Shown piece after piece: positions 23,111-35,247 of a DNA stretch of 64,000 nucleotides (position 1 is the stretch's first letter; every line of letters starts with the position of its first letter). The position numbers and the translations under genes are program-made. Below the pieces are notes generated by a model. The model searched no databases, was not told where the DNA came from, and worked only from the letters and a program-made list of their open reading frames with translations. This stretch comes from Impatiens glandulifera (lineage: Eukaryota > Streptophyta > Magnoliopsida > Ericales > Balsaminaceae), in contig NC_061864.1 of the NCBI RefSeq assembly GCF_907164915.1, forward strand, positions 21,322,116-21,386,115, written 5' to 3'.

Positions 23111-23122
23111 ACTCTAATACCA
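23111..23122 (-). other. Primer-binding site of the Copia element
   Basis: On the minus strand TGGTATTAGAGT follows the LTR end. It is complementary to the 3' end of initiator tRNA-Met except for one or two changes from the standard TGGTATCAGAGC. Confidence 0.8.
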
Positions 23123-23123
23123 A

Positions 23124-23473
23124 TGTTGGGTTTTGCAACAGTAAAACTATGGATCTTTTTAGAAATCAAACATACCCTGCTCTCAAATGAAAAAAGTGAT
23201 TACACTAGGAATTATTGGAATACTTCACAATCAAAAGTTTTCACAACCTCTCTCTCTGGATTAACAAAAGAAAAAGAATAAACTAGAAAAACCCTAGATC
23301 TGTTCACTTTCTCAATCTTAATGTGTTAAGAGAAAAATACCGCAAAAATGTATTTATACCCTAACTCGTTTTCATAACAGAAAACCCTAACATGTTTTCA
23401 TAATAGAAAACTCTGACCCATTTACTTACCCGGAAGATAAAAATCCGACTCAATGGTAAGGAACACTTCAACA
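23124..23473 (-). repeat. 5' LTR of the Copia element, 350 bp
   Basis: It is bounded on the plus strand by TGTTGGG and TTCAACA, so it has TG...CA termini, next to the primer-binding site. Minus-strand transcription would start here. The partner LTR at the other end is reduced to about 33 bp (ACTTACCC...CCTTAACA, 18447-18479). Confidence 0.8.
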
Positions 23474-26400
23474 ATTCTAACTATCTTACTTGTTCTTAAA
23501 CGACTCTCATAATTTTTCGTTAGTTCAATTTTCACAAACTAACACTTTAACATGAAGAGACTTATAACTATGGAATTGTACTCACTTTTAAAATTAAATA
23601 ATAATTATTAATTATTAATCAAATATTACTTAACTCTCGTCTTATCATACCGAGCACTACACATTATAGCTTGTTAATACGATGTATTTAAAAAGTCTGG
23701 ATAATTAATTTAAAATAATATAATCCATAGGTTTGGAACACTTAAAATTAAAGTTAGAATTCAAAACATTATTTCATCTAAATTAATACTTAATAAAATA
23801 TTATAAAATATTAAAAACAAAAATAATATGTAATTAAATTTTAAAAAAATGGCCCAAAACAATATCACATTTCATTTGAAATGTAATATTGATTTCGGTT
23901 CACATTTAAAAAAGTATTGAACATTTCTATTCAAATTCATGTCCTTATCAATTCGGTTTGAAAAAGAAGCCAATATTTGAGTATTCAATAAGTAATATTA
24001 TTGAATATAAAACGTGCAAGTTAAAAGAGAGCAGATATTATATAAATTAATACAAGTATTAGTTTTTATTTTTAAAATTTATTTTTTCTTATATTTTTTT
24101 TATAATTAGTTCGTAGTAGTAAATGAGATTACGGAAACACCTCCAATCTGTATATAAACTCTTTACACCGTCGTTTTCTCCCCCACAACAAGACAAAAAC
24201 TAGTTACAAGCTCAATGATGTTAAGGGTTTGATTGTTTTATATATAGATGATTTCTTAATCTATCATTTGTTTTTGTTTTTTTTTAGTTTAAACGGATTG
24301 GTTTGTTCAGTTTGTATATATCGAAATGCTATACAAATGGTTGAAGTTGTCGGTTTCAATTTATTAATCGGATAAAAATATAATTAGTTTGATCGATGTT
24401 AATTAATCAATCATAACAAAATATTATTAAATAAGACAGTTATTATTAAAATTTACTTAAATAAATAAATATCAGCTATGTATATTTGTTTGTATTTTTT
24501 TCAATATAAGAACTATATTTATTATAATTCAATTATTAAAAAACTTAATTATTAAGAGAAATATTTAAATATTAATAATAGCGTGTAATCAAATTATATA
24601 TATTTTGAAATTTTAACAATGATCGGTTAGACCAACACTAAATTGATCAATCGAATTTGGTTTAGCGATTTGTTGTTCATTTTCGGTTCGATTTAAAACG
24701 ATTAAGTTCAATTTAAACAATTCTATCTAATTTAGTTAAGGATCCATTCTACTTTTACCAAACATTCTCATTTCACTTTTCGACCTAATCCACTTTCTTA
24801 GTCTAAAATTTATAAATTATTTAATTTTTAAAATATAAATATATATATATATAATTAATATTAAACATATTAAAATAAAATAAAAAAATAACTTAAATAT
24901 TGTAATTAAAGTAAAATATATTATATAAATATTAAAATAAAATACCTTAAACAAAAATTAAAATAAAACACAATAACTATAAAATAAAATACATTATTAT
25001 AAATAACCCTGTTTGAAACCCTTGGAACTGTGTTTGGGCAAACAAAAGTTTTACTTATTTAATTTAATATATTTAATTTTAATTATATAAATTTTATATT
25101 TATAAAATTAAATAATTTGTTTAGAAATAAGAATGAAACTATCAATATAATGAAGAAGTGAATGAAAATATTAGGGAATGGATTCTTTATTTACACCTTG
25201 AATCTTGCATTCTCTGAATTAGGTTAAAATCTAATTTGGACAAGTAGATAATAGTTTTTAAATAAATTGTTAGTTTGAATTATTAAAAAGTTAATTAATT
25301 GATTAGAGGATAACATATATATATATATATATATGTTATTTGATATTAATCTTATATAATTTAAAATGAAGAATTCAATCACAACAAATAGGTAATAAAT
25401 TTTTATTATCTGAATAAAATACATTTCAAACTTAATTTTTATACAAATTTAATAATTTTGCACCTTAATAGATCTCATGGTTTCGACCGTAACCTCAACT
25501 TCTCAAGAGTGTGTAGTAAATAATATAGTTTTTTATAACTTATTTTATTTCTCGTAATTTTATTAAATATATTCAATTATTTGTATCACAGGTCGATCAA
25601 GCATAATCAAGTTTTAATAACAATATTAGATATCCCTAATGGTTTTATTTTTGTTGTAACTTTTTTTAGGTATTTGATTAAATATTTTTTTGTTAACAGA
25701 AGTAAAAAAAAAAAAATTAATACATATTGCTTTGTTTGTATCAATACTATATAAACAATGTTATCCTCCCACTGTTCAAAACTAATGTCGGTGGTTTGTT
25801 ACTTTTTATTTTATTTATTTATTTATGTATGATGACATGCTTCAAATTTTTATTTCAATGCAATAAAACCAAAAGAACCTAACCAATCCTAAAGTTAGAA
25901 AAGTGAGAAAAACCCTTTAACTTTCTCTTTATTTATCTTTTGTTTAAATTAATTATTTTAAACACACCAAGATAGCCCAATGATAAAAGACGGCTTAAAA
26001 GATCAAAAATAACGAATTTCGGTTACATTTGAAAGAATTACTTTGAACACACATTAAATTGCACTTCCTAGTAGTAAATTGATACTTTAATTTATTTATT
26101 TTTATAAAATTATAGAAATGTGAAGGATATTATATACACATGTTATATAACTTATATTACTACTATTAAGTTTGAAAAACTACATTGGATATAAAAAAAA
26201 CATATATCAACATTAAGAAATTACTTTAAAATAAAAGAGATCAAACTTACTGTAAAAATTCTTAATTTTCAAAGTCTTTAAAAAAAAGTGTTTAGAAAAG
26301 AAAAAAATTACATCCTATATTTATAGCACATAAATCTTCTAAAAAAACAAATGGATCTTCTCAAATTATTAAAGAATAAAATTTTAATTTACTAGACCTA

Positions 26401-26999
26401 ATATAAAATAATATTTTTCTTTGTTATTATGTTTTTGTTTGTTTTGACTTATTTGAATACTGATTTATTTTATATTTACTTGTCTACATTGTTATATTTT
26501 TATTTTAATAGCTTTAATAAATAAATAAAATATATCTTTAATAAAAATAAATATAAACCTTTTTTTCTAAATTGGGTTTGTTGACAAACGGACCATGATC
26601 TACAAAAGAAAGTTTTCAACTAAAATTCTCAATGATTAAATTTATCAAAAATTTAAATGATTTTGCGTGCTTTGAAATGGTCTAAATGTGACACTAAAAT
26701 ATATACTAATAAATAGATAAAATGATTGGACGGTTTATAGCTGATGCAACATTATACCTTATGAAGCAATTTATTCCGGATTAAACGCAATAATTCATAT
26801 ACATGTCCAATTGTAACAATGACACGTCAGTCCATAATAATACAATAATAAAAACTTGAACCAAATATAAATTAACTTAATTAAGTTGATGATTATAATA
26901 TGGATGGATAGCTAAATATTATCATAACTATTATTTAATAAATTTGAAATTTATAGTTTTGAGTTAATATATATTTGAATTTATGGCAAATCGTAGTAG
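23474..26999. other. Long AT-rich intergenic stretch
   Basis: No coding sequence was recognised in about 3.5 kb. It contains a short (AT)n tract at about 25315-25334. A TATATAAAC motif followed by a C-rich leader-like run lies near 24151-24190, but no open frame follows. Confidence 0.5.
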
Positions 27000-27260
27000 A
27001 ATATGTCATAAAGAGGTGGAAGTGGAGTTGGCACCTCACTTGCTCTTACATTGTGATGGAGTGATTGTAATTTAGAGCATAGCATGACTAGTATTTAGTG
27101 AGTTACGTTAGAATGGATTGTTAGTTGTTGAGAGGTGTGGATAGAGACGGTGAATTCAGTTGGTCTGAGTCGTTTGGCTCATATCCCGCTTATTTTCTGC
27201 CAAATCATTTGACTTAAAAGAAACGTAGAACGTTCTGTGGTTGTTGTCAATCGATGCATT
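27000..27260 (+). pseudogene. Possible remnant of a LINE RT C-terminal zinc-binding domain
   Basis: The plus strand reads RICHKEVEVELAPHLLLHC, resembling the C-x-C...HLLLHC motif at the C-terminus of plant LINE polymerases. It is followed by several stops and, near 27210, a KKRRTFCG string recalling the usual W-KERN-RTF block. The segment is less AT-rich than its neighbours. Similarity is weak. Confidence 0.3.
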
Positions 27261-28560
27261 TAATTCATAATTATATTATTATAACAATCGGGAAGGTTTC
27301 ATTGGTTAAACCAGTTGAGACAGTTGGAGAACTCATTAATCTTTTTTAAGATCTCAGTGCTCGTTAAAATTTGTTCTTTTTGTTTGATCAATGATGAACT
27401 ATTTTGTGTTGTATTTTTTTTTTAAATGTTTTTTTTCAATTTTGTGATGCTTTTATCGTTAAGGTTAAACGACTCTCATCTATATCATTTTGCATTAATC
27501 ATTTTTAAAAATTTATATATATTTAAATTTAATATAAATATGTAACAATTCTCTTATTTATTTGAATAACAGCTTTTTTTTAATATTATTGATGAAAATA
27601 ATGTAGAAAAAGATTACGAGTTATTTAAACATTATTATTTATATTCTTAATCCAATCAGATCTTAATAAGAAATAACTGTAGATTTACAACTTAATCTCT
27701 TTTAATGCTAAAAAAGAATGAACACAAACTGGAGAAAATATCACTAGAACAATCGTAAGGTATGAGCAACAAACGACCCACCAAAAACTTAAAGTATTAT
27801 TCAAATCATAAAAATCCGAGACGAAAAATTCGATTCAACTAAACATAATTTCAAATCGAACAAAATATACCACCAATATAAATATGAGCTGTGAAAATAA
27901 AAATAATGTACACTCTACTTAAAATAAAATAGACCAAAAAGACAATTATTTTTAATCTTCATCTAAAACCATTTTTTTTTAAGAGAGAATAAACTTATCT
28001 AGTTACAAAAGTCATAAAACCAATATACATAATTAATTATGGGTAATAACATTAATCCATTTTTAAACTAATTGATTTATGATTAATGAGAGGTGGATAA
28101 GGATTGATAAACATAACTAAAAAAAATTGAAGAGAGAGAATGAAAAACACGAGAAGAAGGTAGAAGGAAGAAGAAGAATGAAAAGGAAATATCTTTTCTC
28201 TGAAGTCGACTGTTTCTCCCTCCCTCCGTCCCTCTTCACCACAATTCTCGACGTCTTTGACCGTCTTTCTCCCAAAATTAAGCCTCGAGGTTAAATAAAT
28301 TTCTCCCAAAAAACTCCAAAAAAACTTAGCTTTCCCGGCGTCCTAATTCTCAACCCATATAGCTTGTACATACTGTATACGATTCTTCTCAATCCCAAAT
28401 CCCAAATTGCTTTTTGATTCTTCTTCTTCATTCCTTCCTTCCTTGATTCTTTCATGTCCTGAATCTGGGTTTCCACTAAAAACCCATTTGTTATTTAATT
28501 GATATCAGATCACATAGGTGAATAAAGCTTGAAGATTTTCTATTTCAACCATCAATCATC
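27261..28560. other. Upstream region and 5' leader of the RSH gene
   Basis: No other gene was seen. From about 28200 the sequence becomes pyrimidine-rich (TCCCTCCCTCCGTCCC), as in many plant 5' leaders, and runs into the ATG at 28561 in an ATCATCATGG context. No convincing TATA box was found. Confidence 0.5.
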
Positions 28561-31500
28561 ATGGCCGTCCCGACGATTGCTCTCTATGCAACCCCACCGG
28601 GTACCGTCTGTTCCACTCCTTACCCATCTTACGATTTCGATTTAACCGGCCGATCGCCGTCTTCAACTTCCTGTCCTTCCTCATCCTCTCAAAAACCCAC
28701 AATCGGCGGACTTTCTTGCTTGTTTTCATCCCCACCAATTAAGCATGTATGTTCGTCGACCTACTCGACTGGCGTTGAAGATTTGGGTTCGATACGTCAC
28801 GAAAGAGGCGACGAGTTCTGTAGTTCGTCTAGCTATTCGCCATATACGTCGTTAGGTTCGTGTCTGAAGAGAGATCAGAGCCCGATATCGGTTTTCCAGA
28901 ATCCATTTTCTTGTAACAGTAACATAATTGGGTCTTCGAGAAGCTCTCCGATGAGAATTGGGAGAGAAAGGTATTCTGGGGATTTGAATTTGGGTGGATC
29001 GAGTGGTGGGTTGATGTTTAGGGGGTTTGTTAGGCATGCATTTGGGTCTATTGTTGATTATGACTCTCCTGCTGCTCGAATGAATGGTGTATCATTGGAT
29101 TTGGATGTTGTTGAACTTCCTTTTAATATGGATGATGCTATTTTGGAAGGAAGTTCAAATGATTATGCTAAGTGTCTTCTATTCGATGCACAGTCGAAGC
29201 ACGAGATTTTCTACGAGGATTTGGTTGTTAAAGCTTTTTATGAAGCCGAGAAAGCTCATAGAGGACAGGTATGGAATTGCAGGTTGTTGTTAGGGATCAG
29301 AAGGACAAAATCAAATTCAAAATCAAATTCAAATTCAAATTCAAATTCAAATTCAAAATCATGTAATTGTTGTTGAGAACAAACACATTTCAGTTGTGAA
29401 TTTCATTGTCCAGGTTTGTGAAAATTCTCTAATTGATCTTTGTAGATGCGAGCAAGTGGCGATCCCTACTTAAAGCACTGCATTGAAACAGCTATTATCC
29501 TTGCAAGTATCGGTTCTAACTCCATAGTGGTGGCTGCTGGCCTCTTACATGACACTCTTGACGATTCTCTTATGACTTATGACAACATTCTTCGTAACTT
29601 TGGAGCTGAAATAGCTGATTTGGTTCAAGGGGTAATGCTCTGTTGATTCTCTTTGTTTGTTGATTTGATATAATAACAATATTCACAGATTCACAATGGT
29701 TGAACTTTTTTCTGTTTTGATTTTCTTTCGACGTTGATCCAACTATGTCTATGGCTCAAATGGTACAAGGCTATGTTTGATTAAATCTGAATTGGAATTG
29801 GAAATTGTATAATGGTTTTGTAAAATGTTGTATTTACAGGTATCGAAACTAAGTCAATTGAGTAAGCTTGCACGTGAGAACAACACTGCTTATAAAACTA
29901 TTGAGGCAGATAGGCTACACACCATGTTCCTTTCAATGGAAGATGCAAGGGCTGTCCTCGTTAAACTGGCTGATCGGTTGCATAATATGAAGACACTTCA
30001 AGCGCTGCCATTGCTTAAACAACAAAGGATTGCAAAGGAAACATTGGAGATATTTACTCCCTTGGCTAATCGGTTGGGGATTTCTAGTTGGAAAGAGGAA
30101 CTTGAAAATCTTTGTTTTAAGTATCTTTATCCACAAGAACAAAGAGACCTGTCTTCCAAACTTTTGAATTCGTTTGATGAGGAAAAGATTTCTTCAGCTA
30201 AAGAGAGATTAGAAGGGGCTTTAAAAGATGAATGCATTTCTTACCATGTTATTTTGGGAAGGCATAAGAGCTTGTATAGCATTCACACCAAAATGATCAA
30301 GTATGTACATTGAAACAAACTTGGTTAAATTTTGATTTTTTTACTTAAATTTGTTTATGTATGAATTAATTCCAACTTATTAATTGCAGAAAGAAGCTGA
30401 AGATGGATGAAATTCATGATATTCATGGTTTACGGTTGATAGTTGAAAAAGAAGAAGATTGTTACAGCGCACTGAAGGTTGTTCATCGGTTGTGGCCTGA
30501 GGTGTCCGGGAAATATAAGGACTATATAAATCATCCAAAATTCAATGGGTACGTAATGGTCTCATTTGGAAACACTTCCTTTTCAGATTTATAAACCAAC
30601 AAAAATAATAGAACCCACAAAGATAGCTCAAGCAGAAAGAATCTTGCATAAAAAAACCAAAGGCTAAGAACCCCTTGAAGTGGTGGTCATGGCTATTGTG
30701 TTCGTGTTAGCTTTTTCAAGAAAATAAACTGATTTTCACTAAAGAAAAAAAATACAAAAACAATTAGTTTCGCTGAAGAACCAAAGGAATGGCCTATTTA
30801 TTGTTGTTTGCATTTTGCTAAATATGGTTTCTCTTTCGGTTGGCTGTTGCAGGTATCAGTCGCTCCACACGGTTGTAATGGGTGAAGGCAATGTACCTCT
30901 TGAAGTTCAGATTCGGACAAAAGAGATGCATTTGCAAGCCGAGATAGGTTTTGCTGCTCATTGGAGGTACAAGGAAGGAGACAACCAATACTCGGCGTTT
31001 GTACTTCAAATGGTTGAGTGGGCCCGATGGGTCGTCTCCTGGAAGTGCCTGACAGCCGTCAATAATCAAGACGATTCAAAGAAACCATCTTGCAAATTTC
31101 CTTCTCATGCCAAAGATTGCCCTCATTCATATATACCCAACTGTGGTAACAATGGACCTGTTTTCGTGGTGATGGTTGAAAATGAAAAGGTAAAAACCTC
31201 ATTTTTCATCTGTGTCTTTATTCTATGTCTGTTTAGGAATTGAATTTGACCTTTACTCACAGCATGTTATCAAATTAACTTACATATCAAGAATTTAAAG
31301 TGTAGATATTTTCATTTAGTTTATTCACTATTCATTTCCAGACACTTAAAACTTAGTATTCAACATTCCCAACACTTAATTTTCAGTTTGATCATAGTCT
31401 AAATACCACCGCCCTTCTTATGGAACAGATGTCAGTGCAAGAACTAGCGGCAAATTCAACCATTCAAGATCTTCTTGCAAGAGCTGGTAGGGGAAGCTTC

Positions 31501-31707
31501 GGGCGCTCTCCATATGGATTTCCAGTTAAGGAAGAATTACGCCCTAGGCTGAATAGACAACATATAAACGATCCAACCTATAAGCTGAAAATGGGAGACA
31601 TGGTGGAGTTGACCCCGGCTATACCTGACAAGTCATTGACGGAATATAGAGAAAAAATTCAGCGAATGTATGAAAGACGTTTCTCTGCCTCAACCAGTTT
31701 GCTCTAA
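28561..31707 (+). CDS. RSH2/RSH3-like: RelA/SpoT homologue, RSH2/RSH3 type, (p)ppGpp synthetase/hydrolase, plastid-targeted
   Basis: Six exons (28561-29268, 29446-29631, 29840-30300, 30390-30548, 30853-31189, 31429-31707), all with GT-AG introns, give 709 codons, about the size of Arabidopsis RSH2. The Ser-rich N-terminus is typical of a chloroplast transit peptide. The HD hydrolase domain has H247, the H271-D272 pair (LLHDTLDD) and D343 (LADRLHNM). The synthetase domain follows with [26 protein letters not shown] and, across the exon 4/5 junction, YQSLHT, then VPLEVQIRT and HWRYKEGD. The C-terminal part ([40 protein letters not shown]) is the RSH2/RSH3 tail; there are no EF hands, which excludes the CRSH group. 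In this family the enzyme makes and breaks the alarmone (p)ppGpp in plastids. No lesion was seen. RSH2 and RSH3 cannot be told apart without a tree. Confidence 0.95.
29308..29360 (+). repeat. Hexanucleotide microsatellite in RSH intron 1
   Basis: About nine imperfect copies of AAATTC/AAATCA hexamers lie 40 bp after the exon 1 donor. If intron 1 is retained, the frame would read through the repeat as Ser-Asn/Ser-Lys pairs and stop at 29374-29376. Confidence 0.85.
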
Positions 31708-32612
31708 AACTTCCCCGAAAACAAAACATGGTGGTGGGCAGAAAAGAAAAAAGAAGAAAAAAAAGGGGTCATAATCTACCATATTCTTCTTGTTGTTCTT
31801 CATTCATTATTTATATTAATGACAAAATGCTCATTATAAAAAAAAATTGTTTATTTGGGGGGAGATTTAGGGAAGGAAGGAAGGATTGGAGGGAAGAAGC
31901 ATTATTGTGATTTGTTTGATACTTGTTCATAAAAAAATGCAAATTGAACTTGTGTTACATGTACATTGAAGTTGATGTATTGGAATGATAGAAGAATATA
32001 GCTTGACTTAATCTAATTGTGTTTCCATATATTTATTATTATTGTTTTTCTTTCAGATTTGATTGTTTAGGCTATTTGTTTAAGTAAATCTTCTGTTTTT
32101 CCTAACTATTTAATACCATTCTTATCTTTTAAATTATTTTTTTTAACCAAATTAATAAAAAAATTATTAATATTTAAGGAAGAAAAATTAAATTAAATAA
32201 CTAATATATATTTACTTTTTTATGATGATAGTTTGTTTTTCTAGAGAATTAATATTTAAGAAAGAAAAATTAAATTAAATAAATAATTTTTATATTTGAA
32301 ATGATAGTTTATTTTATACAGTGAGTTTATTTTTTGAAAATCATATCAAAACTTAAGCATCAGTTTTGAATTATTTTTAACCATTTATTTTTTCTATTTT
32401 TACAAAACAATGGATTAATGAAATTGTTTCACCTTTAAACAAAATTATTTATTTATTTTTAAATATAGTATACAAGGTGATCCGAAAATTTTCAAAACAG
32501 TTTATAAAATAGAATGTGACTGGAATAATAAATTCACTCTCAAGAATTGACATCCCTGATTATGAATCTCAATTTAAGACATGCTTATAATAAGAATAGC
32601 CATGATCTCTAA
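31708..32612. other. 3' region of RSH and AT-rich spacer
   Basis: Bases 31708 to about 32030 should contain the RSH 3' UTR, with a purine-rich run near 31730-31770. The remainder is AT-rich with a directly repeated TTAAG(G/A)AAGAAAAATTAAATT motif near 32174 and 32259. Confidence 0.45.
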
Positions 32613-33263
32613 GACCATCTCCAACCCATAAACTCATTATCAAACTCAAAATGCAGTAAATATCTCATCAAACAGTAATTCATCTACGACCCAAAACTTA
32701 TTCTCAAACCTAAAAGAATATTCTTAGAATATTTTTTTCTTACACTAACTTTTTAACCTTATTAATATTATCTATATATTTATCAACTTTACATATTTAA
32801 CTCCAATCTTTTCTCTTTCATTTAATAAAATTAAAATAAAATTAATTATATATCAATAATTCATGAACAACAAAATAATTCTAATACATTTAAATAAATA
32901 TATTATATTAAAACAAATATTGTTAACATATTATAAGATAATTTATAAAATTAAAATTTAAAATATAAGTTAAAAATATAAAGTAAATTATAAAATATAA
33001 AATAAATTAGATTAAATTTCAAATATAATAAATTTAATGATTTAATTATATATTTAGAAAACAATTTAATTTTTTATCTTAAAAATAAAAAAATATATAT
33101 ATAAGTTTAAGAATTAATTTAAATGTAAAAAATATATATATAACCTAAGGGCCATCTTTTTAAAATGGTCAAAATGCAGGCATATTTGCGTTTGGTTGGA
33201 GGAGAGAAAGGGTGAAAAACTCGTTTTGAGTTTTTTTTTTTTTTTTTTTTTTTGAAGATGGTC
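32613..33263. mobile_element. MITE, 651 bp, GACCATCTCCAACC family
   Basis: The left end GACCATCTCCAACCC and the right end, reverse-complemented GACCATCTTCAAAAA, are inverted repeats. The trinucleotide TAA flanks both sides (32610-32612, 33264-33266), which fits PIF/Harbinger-type insertion, though three bases are weak evidence. The interior is AT-rich and related to segments of the 41936-44010 cluster. A 20 or so bp poly-T tract lies near the right end. Confidence 0.65.
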
Positions 33264-34327
33264 TAAATAAATATTATAATTAGATGCAAACAATATTTTT
33301 TTTTTTTGTCTGAATTAAGTATAAATTATTGTTAAATTGTTTAAAAACATATATATATTTTGGACCATACCTCATTCAAATAAAAATACATTTTTTTTTC
33401 TTTATTGGTCACAACATTCTAATTGAATCCAATGTTAATTTTTGTTTTACCTCAAATTGTAATGATAAATCCAATTCAATTTCAAATTATTGATAAGCAA
33501 ATGAGCCTAAAATTGCAATAATTGTATATCAAGCAAGTCTTGGAAAGTTAGAAATATATGTATGATGCATAATACTGAATAAAGGTTATTCATTATTCAC
33601 TACAAATAAGCATAATTGGATTAAGAAACATCTAAAAGATTTATGACGCATTTTCATTAGTCCCCAATGTTTCGCACACACCTAGGGGGGTTAACCACAA
33701 ATCAAATAGGCACAAGTTATGACAATGATTGTCAAAAAATAAAAACCGAGTTACCCAAATAAAAAAATAACCCAACAAAAAAATAGAAGAAAAAAATAGC
33801 CTCTTTGAAGAGACGATCTACTACAATGGACCAATTTCCCGTGTCATCGTCTCCTTTTAGAGGCACGTATATCTGTTTGAAATATGGATGTTGGAATGAG
33901 AAATCTTTAATTCAAATAATATATGCAAATACTATAGGAGAGATATAATATGCCACAATAATAAAGTTCTGTTTCAAATGTGATCCATCTAAATCTAAAT
34001 CCAGACATAAAACATGTTTCTAAACGAAGTGTCAATATCATTAAAGAAAATAAAGACATTTCCGAATCTGGAAACACTCATTTTACTAATTCTGGCTTTG
34101 GTTTGACATAAAACTTCACATATGCTACATTCAACAATAGTAATTGATTAACTTCTTCATACTTCTAAAAGAGCTTAAGCAATAATACTGAATAGAGTAA
34201 ACTTAATCAAATTTCACAAGGTTAAGCATTAATAGATACATGATAGCGACAGTTTTAGTTCGAGTTTAAGATAAATGTACTCACATTATAGAGAGAAGAA
34301 TATACAAATCTTATTCATCACATCAAG
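33264..34327. other. AT-rich spacer downstream of ATG12
   Basis: No gene was seen. A short inverted pair, TGAAGAGACGAT and ATCGTCTCCTTT, occurs near 33806-33854. The ATG12 3' UTR and poly(A) signals should lie at about 34100-34327 on the minus strand. Confidence 0.4.
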
Positions 34328-35247
34328 TTAGCCCCATGCCATTGAACAAGCATAATTCACCACCAGTTTGCCATCAAACCCAAAATTCTGAAAAAAATAA
34401 AATATATTTACAAGTTAGATATATAACAAAACTAAATATATGTTTAATCTTTAACTAAAACAAAGAATGAAGGCTGCAAAGAGAAGCTTAACATTGTAAG
34501 TCAAAAGAAGGAAAATGAATGATCAATTTAATGCAACTTACATTGTAAAGATCACTGACCAACTCATCTGGGTTAGGAGAAAAGGCGCTGTTCACGTACA
34601 CAAACTAGCAAAAAGAGAAGAAAATTAAGTTGCCGTCAATGAATGGATAATTGATACAACCAAAGGAACAATATTCACCACTGTCTCCCTGTGAAGCTGT
34701 CGACGAAGAAAGTCTATGACTTTGGCAAACTTATCAGTCCCTGCAATCTATAAATAAAATAAGCATCAACATTCACATATACCCTAGATGATAGCTAGGA
34801 AATGTTTTCTCTTACAAACAATACAAGATAAACCAATAAATGGATACAAGCCAGCCTGAATACATTAGCATGTTTGGTGATTATGATTTTCTATTTTCTT
34901 ATTATTATTAAAATTCTCATATATGTCAACATTATGAGAATTTATTTTCTAATTTGAATTGAAACCCATGCCTTCGAGTAATCGAATGTCCCATTAAATC
35001 ACGTGGAGAATCTAAGAAACTACGGAGAAAATTGAGAATGGTTGGCATACCTTGAACTTGGCTTGCTTGAGAATTGGGGCATCACCAGTAGCTCTAAGAT
35101 GCACAACAACTGCAACGAAATAAAGCATTAACATAAAATTCAGTAAAAATGTAAGACTAGGTGTGTACACACTAATAGCTTATAGTATTTTCTTCATAGA
35201 ACCACCAACAGACCTTTTGCAGCAGATTTGGGTGTTTCTGAAGCCAT
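34328..35247 (-). CDS. ATG12: Autophagy-related ubiquitin-like modifier ATG12
   Basis: Minus-strand exons 35247-35214, 35109-35051, 34747-34679, 34604-34542 and 34387-34328 splice with GT-AG introns into 94 codons, the usual plant ATG12 length. The protein starts [11 protein letters not shown] and continues [48 protein letters not shown] and [19 protein letters not shown]. It ends directly on the glycine that forms the isopeptide bond with ATG5, so no C-terminal processing is needed. In the family, ATG7 and ATG10 conjugate ATG12 to ATG5, and the ATG12-ATG5-ATG16 complex drives ATG8 lipidation on autophagosomes. The reading frame is intact, and no ORF is long enough to show the gene without splicing because all exons are under 70 bases. 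Confidence 0.95.

Larger units (their letters stand above)
18447..23473 (-). mobile_element. Ty1/Copia retrotransposon, Tnt1-type, degraded, minus strand
   Basis: The order on the minus strand is 5' LTR (23473-23124), primer-binding site (about 23122-23111), gag (ATG at 22515), protease, integrase, RT, RNase H, polypurine tract (about 18497-18482) and a 3' LTR reduced to about 33 bp. Integrase before RT defines Copia, and the wording of gag, protease and integrase resembles tobacco Tnt1. Several stops and frameshifts break gag-pol. A LINE fragment (22521-23078) sits between the primer-binding site and gag. Loss of nearly all the 3' LTR means no left-hand target duplication can be tested. Confidence 0.9.

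Noticed and set aside
28291..28476. Minus-strand frames at 28052-28476 overlapping the RSH leader
   Set aside because: They are antisense to the pyrimidine-rich RSH leader and have no recognisable domain.
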